From Tetrahymena thermophila SB210 (Eukaryota; Ciliophora; Oligohymenophorea; Hymenostomatida; Tetrahymenidae), in the NCBI RefSeq assembly GCF_000189635.1, contig NW_002476302.1, positions 1 to 64,000 of the forward strand: a stretch of DNA of 64,000 nt, written 5' to 3'. The notes under the pieces were generated by a model. The model saw nothing but the letters and a program-made list of their open reading frames with translations, was not told the DNA's origin and ran no database searches. The position numbers and the translations under genes are program-made. This document shows, piece by piece, positions 26,725-40,750 of this stretch (position 1 is the first letter of the stretch; each line of letters starts with the position of its first letter).

Positions 26725-29700
26725 ATGAACGACGATAATAGTGACTATTCATAAGAGCCAGAAGACTTTGGAGATGAACTTATTGAGGATGATTTTGATG
26801 ATGTAGAATTTAATGAGGAAGAAGATATTGCCTTGCTTTAAGCTAACGAAGATTAAGACTTATCAAATAAAAAATATTGTAGACCTCCAATTGATACTAC
26901 AAAAATCAATGAATAAAATGACTTTTATTTTATGCAATTGGACGCAGATTATTATTTGGTCAGTAATAATAAGAAAGATGGAGATCAAGGAGATGATAAA
27001 TAAAAGTAAGCTTAAGAAAGTAATAAAAAAGAAGATGAAAATTCAGAAAGAGAGCCCATTATTAGAATGTATGGTGTTACAAAAGACTAGCATTCGGTAT
27101 TAGTAAGCATTCGTGGTGTAGTTCCTTATTTATTTGTGAGGTTACCTCCTTAAATATAACCTAACGCCTAAACTTTAAAATCTATTATGGATGACCTTAA
27201 TAAACAAGGTAAAAAAATATACAAATTTATATAAGCTTATAAAGAATTCATTAAATATGTTTCATTAATTAATACATAGGTAAATTCTAGAGAAATGTAA
27301 AAACTACTAATTTTATAAGGAAGATAGAAGTAGTTAAGGGTGAATCAATAAAATATTACAAAGGAAAAGATTATGCTCAAGACACATATTTAAAGATATA
27401 CACATTTATACCACCTTTCATTCCTGCTTTAAGAGGCATGATTGAAAAAGGTTATACAATAGATGGTATAAGATTCCCAGCTGTAACTTTTGAATCGAAT
27501 ATACCATTTGCATTGCGTTATATGATTGATGCAGATATCGTTGGTATGGGTTGGATCAAATTAGATAAAGAAAAATTTAAAATTCGTAGTCTTGATAAAC
27601 ATAAATCTAGATGCTAAATAGAAATTGATGTTGATTGTTAAAATGTACACGGTATGGATGCTTAAGACCCATAATGGGCTGATATTGCACCCTTAAGAAT
27701 ATTCAGTTTTGATATTGAATGCCTTGCTAAATCAGGAGGTTTCCCAAATGCTTCAAAGTATGTTAGTTCATAATGAAGATATAATTTTAACAAATTTATT
27801 AATTATTTTAAAAGGGATGATCCTATCATCTAAATAGCAACTGTGCTTAAAATACATGATTAGCAGGAAGATATAGTAAGAACTGTATTTACGATGGATA
27901 CTTGTTCCAATATTCCTGGTTGTATAGTCAAATCTTTTAAAACAGAAACAGAATTATTATTAGAATGGGAAAAGTTTTTGCAGAATGTAGATCCTGATAT
28001 CTTTCTTGGATATAACATTACAAATTTCGATTTTCCTTACATTCTTGAGAGAGGAAAGCAACTTAAAATTAATAATGGAAAGTAATTCGTTTTCAAACTA
28101 TGAATATTTCTTAAAAATGTTTATATATTAGGTATGGTTTCATGGGCAGAATTAAAAATACTATAACAAGAATTAAAGATGGCAAATACTTATCAAAGGC
28201 CATGGGTATGAGAGATGTAAACAATTATTTATTTATTTTAAAACACCTTTATTTATTTGTTTATTTATTTATTTTATCTAATAATTTGCTTTCTAAAGAC
28301 TAAAGAAATGAACTTTGAAGGAAGAATTCAATTAGATATGATGATGCATATGCATAGAGAAACAAAGTTAAGTAGTTATAGTCTTAATAGTGTTTCTTAC
28401 CATTTCTTGAATGAGTAAAAAGAAGATGTCCATCATACATAAATATCAGGTTTATAAAAAGGTGATGCTGAAACTCGTAAAAGATTAGCTGTTTACTGCT
28501 TAAAAGATGCTCAATTACCCTTAAAGCTAATGCAAAAACTTATGTGTATTTACAATTATACAGAAATGGCTCGTGTCACAGGTATTTGATTTTTTTAAAA
28601 ACGACTATAGTTATTTATTTTTATTAATAATATTAGGTGTTCCAATCAACTTTTTATTCACAAGAGGTTAATAAATTAAGGTTGCTAGTCAACTCTATAG
28701 GAGAACTAAACTTTTGAACTTATATATTCCTACTGAACGCTCTTAAGGTTAAGGAGATAAATTTGAAGGTGCTTTCGTTCTCTAACCTAAAAAGGGATTT
28801 TATGATAAGCCTATAGCAACTTTAGATTTTGCTTCTTTGTATCCTTCAATTATGATGGCCCACAACCTTTGTTATTCTACTCTTATTAGCAAAAGTACAA
28901 TTATAAAATTTAGTTTAAAAAAAATATAAAATTCTTATTTATTAATTAGATGTGGCTATGAGTATGAACAAAGATGACTACACTTTAACTCCTCATGGAG
29001 ATTACTTTGCTAAACCACATGTAAGATAGGGCATTCTACCTGATATCTTAAAGGATCTTTTAGCAGCAAGAAAAAAAGCCAAAAATGAACTTGCTAAAGA
29101 AACAGATCCTCTTAGAAAGGCCGTCTTAGATGGTAGATAGTTAGCTCTTAAAATATCTGCAAACTCTGTCTACGGTTTCACTGGTGCTCAAGTAGGTTAA
29201 CTACCTTGTCTCGAAATTTCATCTTCAGTTACATCTTTTGGTCGTTAGATGATTGAAGCAACAAGAGATTTTGTTCTCAATCACTATAACAAAGCAAATG
29301 GATACAACTATGATTCTGATGTAAAAAAATAAATATATAAAAATAAAATTAAAAAAATAAATAATTATAGGTAATATATGGTGATACTGATTCAGTCATG
29401 GTTAAATTTGGTTGTGATTCTATTGAAGAAGCTATGAAGTATGGTAAAGAAGCAGCTGAAATGATTAGCAAAAAACTCTTTATTAATCCTATTAAACTTG
29501 AATTCGAAAAGGTCTATTATCCTTATCTCTTGATTTCAAAAAAGCGTTATGCTGGATGTTTTTACACAAAGCCAGATAAATATGATAAAATCGATACTAA
29601 GGGTATGGAAAATGTAAGAAGAGATAATTGCTAATTTATTAGAGAAATGATGAATACTTGCTTGAGGTATATTCTTGTCGAACACAAATAAGACGGTGTT

Positions 29701-30581
29701 CAGAGATCAATTTAATTCATAAAAGGTTGCATATCAGATTTGTATCAAAATAAAGTTGATATTTCTAAACTGGTGATTACTAAATCTTTAACGAAAAAAT
29801 CAGCAGACGATGATGAAGGCGAAGAAGATGGTAAAAAAGGTAGTAGTCATAATAATAAGGCAAAAGAACCCTCTGCTAATTAGTACAAAGGTAAATAAGC
29901 ACATGTTGAATTGGCTAAAAAAATGGCTAAAAGAGATCCAGGAAGTGCTCCTTGTGTAATTATTTTTAATTTAAAATAAAATGAAAAATAAATAATATTT
30001 TAAAATAAATAAATTAGATTGGAGATAGAATTCCTTATGTTATAGTAGCAGGAGCAAAATCAGCTAAAAATTATGAAAAAGTAGAAGATCCAATTTATGT
30101 GTTAGAAAACGATATCCCTTTAGATTACGATTATTACATTGAAAAGCAAATTAAAAATCCTATTACTCGTATTTATTCCCACATCATAGATAATGTTGAT
30201 TCGTTATTCTATGGAGAGCATACTAAAAATAGATATCAACCTAAAGTTAATAGTGGACATGGTTTAGGAAAATTCATTGTAAAAAAAGAAAGTTGCTTAC
30301 AATGTAAATGCTAAGTAAATGGTAAATAGCCTGTTTGTGATAATTGTCTTGAAAAAAATCCTCAGAGATTGATTGATATATACACTGAAAAAATTATTTA
30401 GCATCAATCTATCGAGTATTAATATAACTAACTTTGGACTTAGTGCCAAAGATGCCAAGGAAGTTTGCACGAATAAGTAATTTGCTCAAATAGAGACTGC
30501 CCTATTTATTACAAGAGAACTAAATTATAAACTGATTTATCTAGATCATAATAATTATTATCACGTTTTGATGAATGGTGA
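26725..30581 (+). CDS. POLD1: DNA polymerase delta catalytic subunit
   Basis: Family B replicative polymerase with 3'-5' proofreading. Nine exons (26725-27208, 27280-27757, 27815-28081, 28132-28216, 28299-28581, 28637-28894, 28950-29320, 29371-29955, 30018-30581), all phase-consistent, 1124 aa. The acidic N-terminus ([14 protein letters not shown]) is followed by the exonuclease motifs Exo [10 protein letters not shown], Exo [14 protein letters not shown] and Exo [13 protein letters not shown]. Polymerase motifs are A ([14 protein letters not shown]), B ([13 protein letters not shown]) and C (YGDTDSVMV), then KKRYAG. The C-terminus has both metal modules: CysA (CLQC...CDNC) and CysB (CQRC...C...C), the latter being the site of an Fe-S cluster in this family. 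An acidic/Lys/Asn-rich insert ([19 protein letters not shown]) lies before the C-terminal domain. The second base pair of motif C and all acidic catalytic residues are intact. Confidence 0.97.
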
Positions 30582-31236
30582 AAATAAATTAAAAAAAATA
30601 TATACTAATAAACGACTAAATTTATTCATATTTACTAAGTAGTAAGCTAGCTACTATTAATTATATATTTATATGTTAAGTTTTAATATTTTATTTATTT
30701 ATTTATATTTTTAGATATAAAAAATTATTTGTTGAAAAAATAAATCTTTCAAAAATATGATATATAGTTTAATTAATTACATAACTCTTTATTAGCTTAT
30801 GTAAATCAACATTTTAAATTGTAAATAAAAAAAATTATAATTTTTTATATTAACCAAATATTTTCCATATGAAACTACATTTAAGTAATTAGCATTAATA
30901 TGGGCATACATACATGCTAATAATTTCTTTTATTTATTTAATGAACTAAATAACTAAGTAAAAATTTATTTAAATATTTTCTACTGACAACACTTTAAAT
31001 TAAATCTATATTAGAACTTAAAAAATTAATTTTATATTATAAAAACATACAATTTAAAACAAACTTGTGAGGTAGGTTTATTAAGTGAGAAAATATAAAT
31101 TATTAATTTATTTAGATGATTAAAATTACAAAATAAAATAAATGAGTTGTTTTGAATACAAATATTTAAATTAAATAGGAAAATAATTTAACATAATATG
31201 ATAAAAATGAATGATTGAAATTAATTAATTAATAAA
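30582..31236. other. Convergent 3' intergenic region
   Basis: AT-rich region between the ends of POLD1 (plus) and the long cNMP-binding-like gene (minus). No gene seen. Confidence 0.5.
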
Positions 31237-34200
31237 TCAATCATCTTACTTAAATTTATTTTTTCTTATTATTTTTTTTACAGTGAACTCTTCAGCTACT
31301 TTTTACTTCTCAATATTTTCACTTTACTAGATTTATTCATTATTTAATTTTTTTTTAATTGCTTTTTTTTCAATTATCTCAGAATGTATTTATTCATTTT
31401 AATCTTCTTCATGTTTACTTTCACTATCTTAACCTTTTATTTATTTTTATTTTATTTTCTATCTATTTTACTTAGGAGTATCATCATTAATTACTGATGA
31501 TTGATTTTCCTAAATTTCTGTAAGATTTTTAATTTATTTGAGATTATTTCCATTTTTTTAAGTATTTAATATTTTATCATCTGCTGCTTAAGATATAACT
31601 ATTTTAATCGAAGTTGTTAAACTTTAATCTTTTTACTATTCTACCAGATTTTGACTTTTGCTTTCACTTTAATGTTACCTAAATATTTTAATGAAATATA
31701 TTTAAATAATTATCAGCTTATTTTAAAATTCTTTTTTTTATTACATTTCACTATTGCTTTAGATTTATTTTTGTTTACTCAAGTTTTTCTATTTTGGGGG
31801 TTATTCATCTTTGTTTTCACTTTATTTTTTTTCTAAATTACTTTCATCTTCTGAGTCTTTCTTACTACTTGATTGAGAACTATTCCTTTCATGTTCTCCA
31901 TTTTTTTATAAATTTTTCTTTAATTAAACACTTTTTTCCTTTTATTGGCTTTATTTTTATTTTTTATCAAGTTAACTTTCATTTTTATAAATTTTCTTCA
32001 TTTCTTCTGCTTTTTATAACTTTTTTATTTTTTTATTTGATTAATTGTTTTACTGTAAATCTATGACTTATCCATTACTATTTTTTTATGTTTTTGACTA
32101 ATTTTCTCTTTTTTTGCTTGACTAAACTTCTAGATTACTATTTTTATTTGGAGATTTACTGACAGATTTTTCTTTTGTTTTTACAATCCTTTAATTATTA
32201 GACTCTATAGACTTTTCATTTTTAATATGTTTTATGTTTTTAAGCTATTCATTTGTTACTTTAACTTCCTTTTACGCTTTTTTTACTTAATTATCTGTTT
32301 ATTCATTAGAATATTCTTATTTCTTCAAACCTTTAGTAAGCTTTTCTCTATTTAATAAAATATTTGATTCTTTTTTAATTTTATCTTGTGAATTTTCTAG
32401 TCTTTTTTCATCAACAATCTGTTTTTTTGAATTTTTAGGAATCTTTTAATCAATTTAGTTTGGATCACTTATTCCTTTTTTCTATTTAATCGTTTTTAGT
32501 TGGTTTTTTTAAATAAAACTTTCTTGTTTGCCATTTAAATTCTATTCACTTTAATATCTTTTAAAATTATTAACATTTATTTTTACTTTTTATGGTAAGT
32601 TTTGTTTATGATTAGGAGAGAATTAAATAAATTTATCTATATGTTGAGTAGTTTTTATATTTTTATCTTTGCTAAGACTACTTTTGTCTTATCTTTAATT
32701 TTCTGAGCTTTTAAATTTTTGCTTGTTTAATGGTTTCTCAGGATAGAAAACAGTTTATAGCTTTTCATTTGAGTTATTTTCTTAAAATTAAAATTTATTT
32801 ATTTTATTTTCCGAATTATTTTCAAAATGCTTTTTTTACTTCTAAAATGTCTGATTCTTATTGCTTGAATAGCTAGAATCCATCCTTGGGGATGTACATT
32901 TTATTTATTCTTTATTTAATATATTTTTATTTTATAATTTAATTTCGGTAACTTTTTAATTGGGAATGTCTCGGTCTAAACTTCTTTATTTTTAAGAGCT
33001 GCTCTTTAGATTGTTTCTATCATTTTCAAAGTTATTAAGCTTTATTTATTTATTTGAATGAGAATAGAAGCTATTAGTTGTCTTTGATTTCTCGTTGATT
33101 GTGGAAGCACAGCCACTTTTATTGTTAATTATTGTAGTTAAATTTAATGATTTTTATGAGTCTGTTGCTTGTGTTTCAGCTTAAAATTTAGATGCTGAGT
33201 GTGGTCTTTGTGCCAACTAATTATCACTAAGATATTTATTATCTTTACTTTCCAAAGTATTTATTTTTAGAGATGACATATTTTTAGTAGAATTCTTTTA
33301 TTATAAATTTCTTAATGAAGAACTTTAACTTTTAATATAAAATGTATTATTTTTTATGTCATCTTAACTTGATTAAACATATTTCTATTTATGAGTGGAT
33401 GATGAATTATTATCAATCTAACTTAAAATTTAGTTCTTTATTTCTTACTCGTGGAGCCATTTATCGTGCTCAATTTAATACATGAATTTTATTAGTAGAC
33501 TTTTTTTTAAACTTTCATCTCTTTTTTATTTATCAATAGGTGAAGTTCTTCTGATTTTAGATCCTTTCAAACCATAATTAATAACTCTTGATACTTCAGG
33601 AGTTTAATTTTCTTTAAAAAAAATTAGCTCTTTGTTTTAAGAGACAGAATTCAAAATTAAATTTCTAAAATATTCATTTTTTATGTTCTCTAAATTTTAT
33701 TCCTTAAAATCATTTGTTTGAGTGTCCAGTTTTTAATTTTCATTAGTTTCATTTAATTTATTTGAAACCTTTTAAATTTATATTTCTCCTCTGTGCCTGC
33801 GTGCTGAATTACTACTTTGAATTTTCCTAGCAGGAATGAGTTAGTTTGAGTTATATTTCTCCTTTAAACTATATGATGACTAAGATTTTTCGTCTAGATC
33901 TTGGTTGTCATCTTGAATTTAATCAAGCTTTAATTTTACAGTTTTTACTTGCCTTTAATGAGCTATTTCTGTTTATTAGATATTCTGATTATCTTAATTA
34001 GAATCTGCAGTAAAATTATTTTTATCAAAGCTTTTTGAAAACTCAATGTCCATTTTCTTGTAAACTGCATGAATTGGTGGAAAATAATTCATCATTTACA
34101 GTTTTTCAGATTATTCTCTCTACTTAGCATTATATGATAAAGTACTTTAATCTAATTTCATAGCCTTCTTTACGAATTAATTCTTTCTAAAATTTTGAAT

Positions 34201-36030
34201 AACAAGAGGTATAGGGGAATATGCGTTTTCACCTTTTTACTCATTGATGCTTTGAAAATTTTGTTTTTCTTCTTCACTGCTTTTAAATCTGATTCTTTAG
34301 TTAGTCTTACCTGTATTTGGACGTATTTTTTAATCAAATATAATCTAAGATTGATTTTCAAACATACTTTTATTTTTATTTAAATTATTTTAATTCAATG
34401 ATTCAAGCAGAAATTCATTAACAACTATTTTTTTAACCATACTTTAGCTCTCTTGCTTAACCTCATTTTCGTTTGAGCTATTAAAACAGCTTTAATTAAG
34501 TTTTACATTGTTATTAAAATTATTACATTTCTAGCCTTAAAAAGCTACTTTTTTTTAATACTATTTTTCCACTTATTAATTGTATTTTGAAGTAATCGAG
34601 TCTTATAAATCATTTTCTTCATCATCATCGCTGTCTATTAATTCCAATTTCTTATTATATTATTATTGAATATATTTCAATATTATTTCTGGGATATGAT
34701 TTTTATTTGTGAATTTAAATTCCAAGACTTCACTATAAGGTGTCTTTTTACAAACACTGAATTTATATTATTTTTTTGAACTAAAAACAATTTCCTCACC
34801 AAAAGTTTCTCCTTTTTATAGAATTGCCACAGTTTTAAATTCAGTAGCCTCCTTTTTGTTTTAAACTGTAATAATTTATTTTTAATTAATTTGATTACCT
34901 ATAAAATTATATTAGTTTTAAACTTTTATATGCCTATTTTTGCTCTGCTGTACCTACAACTCAAAGAAACCTTCTTTTATTATATAGAATTTTAGCAATT
35001 CTTATTGCTAACTTGTATTTATCATTTTATCTCCCTGTTTAATATTTTCTTATAAAACATACAAGTCTTTAATTTTTTCAATATCTTGCTCACTAAAAAC
35101 TATTTTTTCTTAAGAAAATAGATTTTCTAAAAATGTATCATATGTTTATAAGTATGAAAATCTTTCTAAAAGAAACTGCTGAAGACTTTCAATATCCAAT
35201 GTTAAAAACGAAATATCTGTTAAAGCGTAATAACTTAAATCATCATAATCAATGTCTCTTATTTTAAAAAGATATTTATTTAATACAAAACCAGATTTAC
35301 AATCAGTTGAAAAAGTTATAACATTAGGTTGCTCTAAATATGTCTCACCTTAGCCAAATGAGTTAAAAAATTATGGAGGTTAAAAATAAAATTCATCATC
35401 TTCATTAATAATTTTTTGTCTTAAAGTTTTAATACTATTCTGGAATGTTAATTAATTAACTCTCTTTCTATTTGAATACATCATATTAACATCTACATAT
35501 TATAAGTCTTCTGCTGAGTAATGCTAAAATTTATATCCCTTATCATATAACAGCTCGCTTACCTCCTATTTTATTTCTTCTTTTACAGTTTTATAAGCTT
35601 TGTTACTTTAAGTGTTTTTCTTATTATTTTTCTATTTTTATCTCTGATCCTTTTCGCTATAATTTAAAGATTCTTCAGGATCATAATACTCTTATGGTTG
35701 ATTTATTTGTTCATTATCTATCATATAATTTGGGTTTTAAGCTTCGTATTTAATTTCAATACTTCCTTAAACCAAGACTATAACATTTTTTTCTTATTAG
35801 CTTTGACTAACCTAAATAGGAGTATCCTGCTCAAATTCTACTAATTTAAATTTTTCAGCCAACAAATCAAGTAACTTGTCACTATTTTTAGTAATCTTTT
35901 CCCAAAACTCCCATTCACTATAAGATCTAAAAAACTCTCTGATCAGTTATTTATCTTTTGAGTTTCTGCTCTTCTTTTAAAAAACATCCTTTACTTAATC
36001 TAAAAACTTCTACTTATCAAATTCATTCAT
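31237..36030 (-). CDS. 1597-aa protein with cyclic-nucleotide-binding-like segments and low-complexity tail
   Basis: One exon of 1598 codons, read triplet by triplet over most of its length without a TGA until 31237-31239. Start MNEFDKQKFLD at 36030. The N-terminal ~470 residues look folded. An early beta-rich stretch (about residues 55-95, EKNVIVLVQGSIEIKYE) and a second one (about residues 320-430: FYIIKEGFFELQV ... VAILQKGETFGEE) match the start and the phosphate-binding-cassette region (GE.FGE) of cNMP-binding domains. The canonical Arg of the cassette (RxA) is not evident, so binding may be lost. The remaining ~1100 residues are Lys/Asn/Gln/Ser-rich, highly charged and without membrane segments. 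No ion-channel transmembrane domain precedes the cNMP-like parts. Family and role are unknown beyond this. Confidence 0.82.
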
Positions 36031-36500
36031 AATTTCATAAATATGCAATTTAATCTTACTAGAATTTAATTTTAAATAAAAACAAACAAAACATAAACTT
36101 TGTTTTATTTCAACCTGACCATAAAATAATAAGTTTTTATATATTTAAAAAATCCCAAAAAAAAAAAAGCTAGTGCATTTAAATGATAAGAATATCTATA
36201 ACACAAAAATAAAAATTTTTTAGCTTTAATTACTGGATTTACTTGTTTAATTAAAGCTTTAAAAATATTTTTTTGCTATAAATTTAAATTTGTTTTTTGA
36301 ATTAGGAAACTTAAAATCACACTCAATATAATAAAAAACCACCATTTGATAGGAATTGAAAAATAAAATAAATTTTGTTTAATTTAATAACAACAGGAAA
36401 TAATTAATATTTTATCTTAATTATACAAAAAAGAGTATTAATAGATTATTTGAAAATTTTGATAGAAGATTAAATAAAAATGTTAATAAACTTAAATGAT
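36031..36500. other. Intergenic, AT-rich
   Basis: Between the start of the cNMP-binding-like gene and the stop of the glucosidase gene, both on minus. Contains the promoter of the former. No gene seen. Confidence 0.5.
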
Positions 36501-38885
36501 TCATTCAAAATCTTATTTGATAATTAGAACTATTAATGATGTCCAACCATTAAAAGGATATCCTCTTTGACCCTACCCTGTGTATGGATTGTAAGTTTCA
36601 TATAAATATCCACTTTACTTCCAATTTTTATATACATTTTAAATTAGATTGTCTCTCAGCTCATGATAAATAATTTTAGCCTTTTCATTTTAAAAATAAT
36701 AGAGTTTAAGAGATCTTAGAATTAGATAATTAAGGGGCATCCATATGGCTCCTCTCCAGTAGTCATCTCCTGTTCCTTGTAATGGATCTTTCAAAGAAAG
36801 AGACCTTATCCCGTAGTCAGTCCAGAGATGCTCTTTAGAGTATAATAAATCAAGTATCTGTTGAAGTTCATATGTGTTGTTTTTTATAGCATTAAAAATT
36901 AAAGGATAAGTAGTTATATATCCCAAGTGAGTTACAAACTGTTCATCTGTATTATTGAATACTTTTGCACCAAGATCTTTAAAGAGATATGATTTTCGGT
37001 CTAAAAATTCATTCATTAGTTATTATTTAAGCTATTCTTTAAATTTTTTGTAAGATGTTTATTTGGCCTTATAATTTAATCTTGCAGATAAAGTTTCTAA
37101 GCTCTCAGTAAAAAATATCATCCAACTTTATAGATCTAAATGCTGCTTTGAAATAACTAAGGGATCTTACCTTGGATAATCATCTAGACCAGATCCCATA
37201 AAATTACCGTCCTTGCAATAACCTTTACACTACCATCTGTAATGAGGAGGGAGTTATTCATTTAACATGATACGATTTATTTTATCCTTGTTATGAAAAT
37301 CTAATCCTGATTGAGTTTTTGAGAACCATTTAAACCACTTTTCAAGCTTTCTGAAAGATTTCTATAAAAAAGAGATGTTCTTTCTGCCTTGTGTAATCTA
37401 TAAAATAGGAAGTAAGAGAGTAGGAGGATTAGCCTCATAAGAATCTTAAGATCGAAAACCATCGGGAACCATTATAGATATTTCTGTTGTTCTGACTTAC
37501 TCTCTAGGAATGTAACCAAAGACATCTTAAATTTAGAGCCAAGAATAAATAAATTATTTGCATAGAATCTCATTCCATACGCATATTATACTATCATGAA
37601 AGCCTTCATCCCACAAAAATGCTCTTGGGAATATTTTGCGAGAAGGTGATGCTGAAAATACTGTCTTATATTCATTGTTCTTCATTAATGAGTTTCGAAC
37701 AACAATTTTACCGTGATAGAAAACAATTCCTCCTAACAAATTAGAAATAGTGGATTGAATCAAATCTTCTTTTTCATATCCAAATTTTTGTTTTAAATCA
37801 AGTTTAAACTTGTCCTTTTTAAGCTTTGTCAGCTGTTCAAACACATAAATGTTTTCAAAATAACTTGAATCTTAAAAACTTGAAATAATTTTTTATTTCT
37901 ATTTGATGCTTTAATTGCTTAAAGTATCATTTTACTACGTATAATTCAATTACCTTTGAGTTATTGTAGAATTTTAAAAACGAATAAAGAAATTTAAATT
38001 GTTTCTTGAAGGATTTGTAATTTTTAAAATAGCAATGTTATGGTTTTGCTTGCTTCTTTTTAAGCTTTGCTTTCTCTTTTTGCTACACTCTCTAATGCTT
38101 TAATCAGAAACTCCAACACAATGATTTTACTCTTCTTCTTTACTTGGATCAGTTTGCATTTTTAAAGAGTTTTCCAAATTTCCATTAAAATCGATATTAT
38201 TGTACAAGATTTTTTGCATATCCCAGGTTTCTTATAAATTTGCTGATAATAATTTTAACTCAAACAAAGAAGGCTAATCTTGTTTATTGACCTCTACAAT
38301 TTCAATATAGTCTGAAAGGATAGATTTTTTAGTATGCTCAATTTCTAATTTAATAGGTTAATTGTCTTCAAAAGTATCAATTAAAATTTTTTATTTGATA
38401 TTGTTATTGCTTTCGTATGTACTAGATGTTAAATATAAATAGACAATAACTCCATTTTATGAATCTCCTTAATTTTTTATTTGCAAATTAATACCCCATT
38501 ATTATTCTTCATTTTTTACAAATACAGTCTGAATTTCCACATTCATTTTGCTATCAACTATTTTTTATTCTGCGAAATCAAGCCCATTATTAGAAATGTA
38601 ATCAACAAACATATGATCATTTTTATTACCGAATTTCCATCTTAAATTATTTTTTACGTTTTAATGTATTCCATTAATCTGCTAATTTGCATAAATCAAT
38701 CCAAAGTTTATAGGATTTAGTGATCGTTAAGTAACGCAAAACAAAAGATGAGGTTTGTATAATCCCCAAGAATTATCTACAACTTAAATATCATCAAAAT
38801 TCTATTCCTGCTATGAGTTTGAGATAATAAAAAGAAGAGCTAAAACTATTAAAAACTTATACAATAATTTATGTTATTTTAGCAT
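36501..38885 (-). CDS. Mannosyl-oligosaccharide glucosidase (alpha-glucosidase I, GH63)
   Basis: Removes the terminal alpha-1,2-glucose from Glc3Man9GlcNAc2 on nascent glycoproteins in the ER. Single exon, 794 aa, stop TGA 36501-36503. ATG 38885 gives MLKQHKLLYKFLIVLALLF, an N-terminal signal peptide or anchor expected for this ER enzyme. GH63 landmarks in order: NSWGLYKPHLLF and NPINFGLIYANQQ (N-domain), NLLGGIVFYHG, SPSRKIFPRAFLWDEGFH (the conserved 'FPRGFLWDEGFH' block), HLGYITTYPLIF, HLWTDYGIRSLS, then GTGDDYWRGAIWMPLNYL with the catalytic-domain Asp/Trp residues, and the terminal PFNGWTSLIVLI. Many Gln residues are TAA/TAG. No intron is needed, unlike most neighbours. Confidence 0.95.
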
Positions 38886-39439
38886 TTTTTCTACTAATAT
38901 ATTAAATTAAATAACTTTGTTTTTAATTAAAAAAAATTTGAGAATTCAAAGATATTTGATTAAATTAAAGATTACTTTAATTAATTAAAAACTGAATGCG
39001 AGTATACAAAAAAGCTAAATATCTACTTAAATTAATAAATAATTGACAAGTCAAATCAAATCAAAATAAATTAAATACAATACAATAAAAATAAGTAAAT
39101 AATTTTAATTTAAATTGTATTAGGAAACTTATTTCAAACTAGATAAATTTTTAATCTTTTACAAATATAAAATAAAAAACTACAATAAAAAAACCAAGTT
39201 AATAATGGATGATGGATGGATGGATAGATAGATGAGTGACATTTGTTTTAAATATAAATTAAATCAAGTATTTATCTATTGATATCATTATACAAATTTA
39301 GAATTAGTTTTAATATTAGATTATTCATTCATTCATTACTATATTAAAATCTTAATTTTAAGTTAAAAATATATGAAAATAAAGTTTAAATGCTTTTACA
39401 TAGATAGATTGTCCTTCTGATTAACCCTGAAAAATATTA
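38886..39439. other. Intergenic with GATG/GATA simple repeat
   Basis: AT-rich spacer upstream of the glucosidase gene. It contains a short GATG(GATG)n(GATA)n simple repeat at about 39207-39233 and ATTC repeats at about 39324-39337. No gene seen. Confidence 0.5.
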
Positions 39440-40750
39440 TCACTAACAATTCACTATATCTAAGAGTGCTTCTTTTATAATTTCTTTTTTATATTCTTTA
39501 CTGCTTTCATCCCACTAATATTAAGTTAAAGCCTTTAGTATTTTACTTTGAGTATTAATATGTTATTTAAGTAATTCATCATATTCAGGGTTTTCATTCA
39601 AATAAACTGCTCTATATATTTCCTTTTCCTAACCTTTTTTTTCTTAAATTGTAAGTTATCTTTCCATTGCCTATACCATATTTGAAGTAAATACAATTTA
39701 GTTCTATAATAATAATGGAATTTTTTCAAACATTGCAATTATTAACTCATATTTTAATAAAACAATTTATTATCCTACCATACTTTAAACCTTATTCATT
39801 TAATTCATTCCATTTTTGTTTATTTCTTAACATTAAATATCAGATAAAGTAACAGAAAGGCTTTTTTATTTTGCTTTCTCTAGTAATTAGTCATATTCTC
39901 TCATTTTCACTTGTATTTTTTATTTTAAAACCAGTAATTATGCATAATCTTCTTCAATTTACTTACGAATAATTTCTTTATTTTTTTATTCTTCATCTTG
40001 TTGAATAGATTATTACTAATTTTATGATTGAAAATTATGTTAATCATATTATTCTGATGAATTTTGGCACTATTGATTCGATGAGGATTGGTTACTATCT
40101 TTATTAGAGGGTTAATAATTTATTCCCAAAATACTTGCAGCCTTTTATTTTCCATCATCATTTCTAAATTATTCTAATATATTTACAGCAGAGCTATCTT
40201 TAGTAGTAAATCTTTGTAAGAGTTATAAGCACTCTAACTTTTAAGATTCATCAGATATTGATTTTAAAACATCTTTCACTTTACTTGTTGAAATAGAGTA
40301 TAAATGGTCATAATCTACAACATTTCTGATAAGTGACATTTTATTGTAACTGTAATTTACAAGTTCAGCAAATTAAGTTTGACTAAATTTAATGCAGCTA
40401 GGAAGCCTTCTGCATATTTCACTAGTGTTACAGTTCGAATGAATAGTTGAAGCTGATTCTTTAAATTCAAGGCCACCTGAACACCTTTCTAGAGGAATAT
40501 AATTTATGAATATATTAATAAAGTTATTGGTATCTACCATATCCAATATCTCGATAAAGTCCCTGAATGAAAGTCGATTAACACATCTATTATCAACAAG
40601 AGCTCTCATAATACTATAGCTAGATCTGTGACCCAGCACTTTTTTGAGGTAATAAGAGTCAAAAGACTAATAACCCATAGAACCGATAATTTTTATAATA
40701 TCACTTTCATTAGATTTCTTTCTAATTTCATCGTAAAACTAGGATCCCAT
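39440..40750 (-). CDS. 436-aa helical protein, possibly DUF4476-like N-terminus
   Basis: Single exon, 436 aa, ATG 40750 (MGSQFYDEIRKKSNE) to TGA 39440-39442. The N-terminal ~200 residues are compact and cysteine-containing (RALVDNRCVNRL, NCNTSEICRRLPSC). Two copies of a helical pattern occur, one ending in ALVDNRC and one reading VVDYDHLYSISTSKVKDVL...ESQKLECLQLL. This 'fD..kl.....i..' pattern resembles DUF4476-type repeats, but that is a weak match from memory. The C-terminal half is Gln/Asn-rich and then strongly coiled-coil (QLEEAKQKS-type heptads), ending in KEALLDIVNCQ. No signal peptide or membrane segment. Function is unknown. Confidence 0.75.

Noticed and set aside
31651..32066. Two overlapping plus-strand Phe/Leu-rich frames
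   Set aside because: They mirror the Lys/Asn/Glu-rich minus-strand cNMP-binding-like gene, which is open across the whole region.
34170..34383. Short frames on both strands
   Set aside because: The minus one is in another frame of, and the plus one antisense to, the long minus-strand gene.
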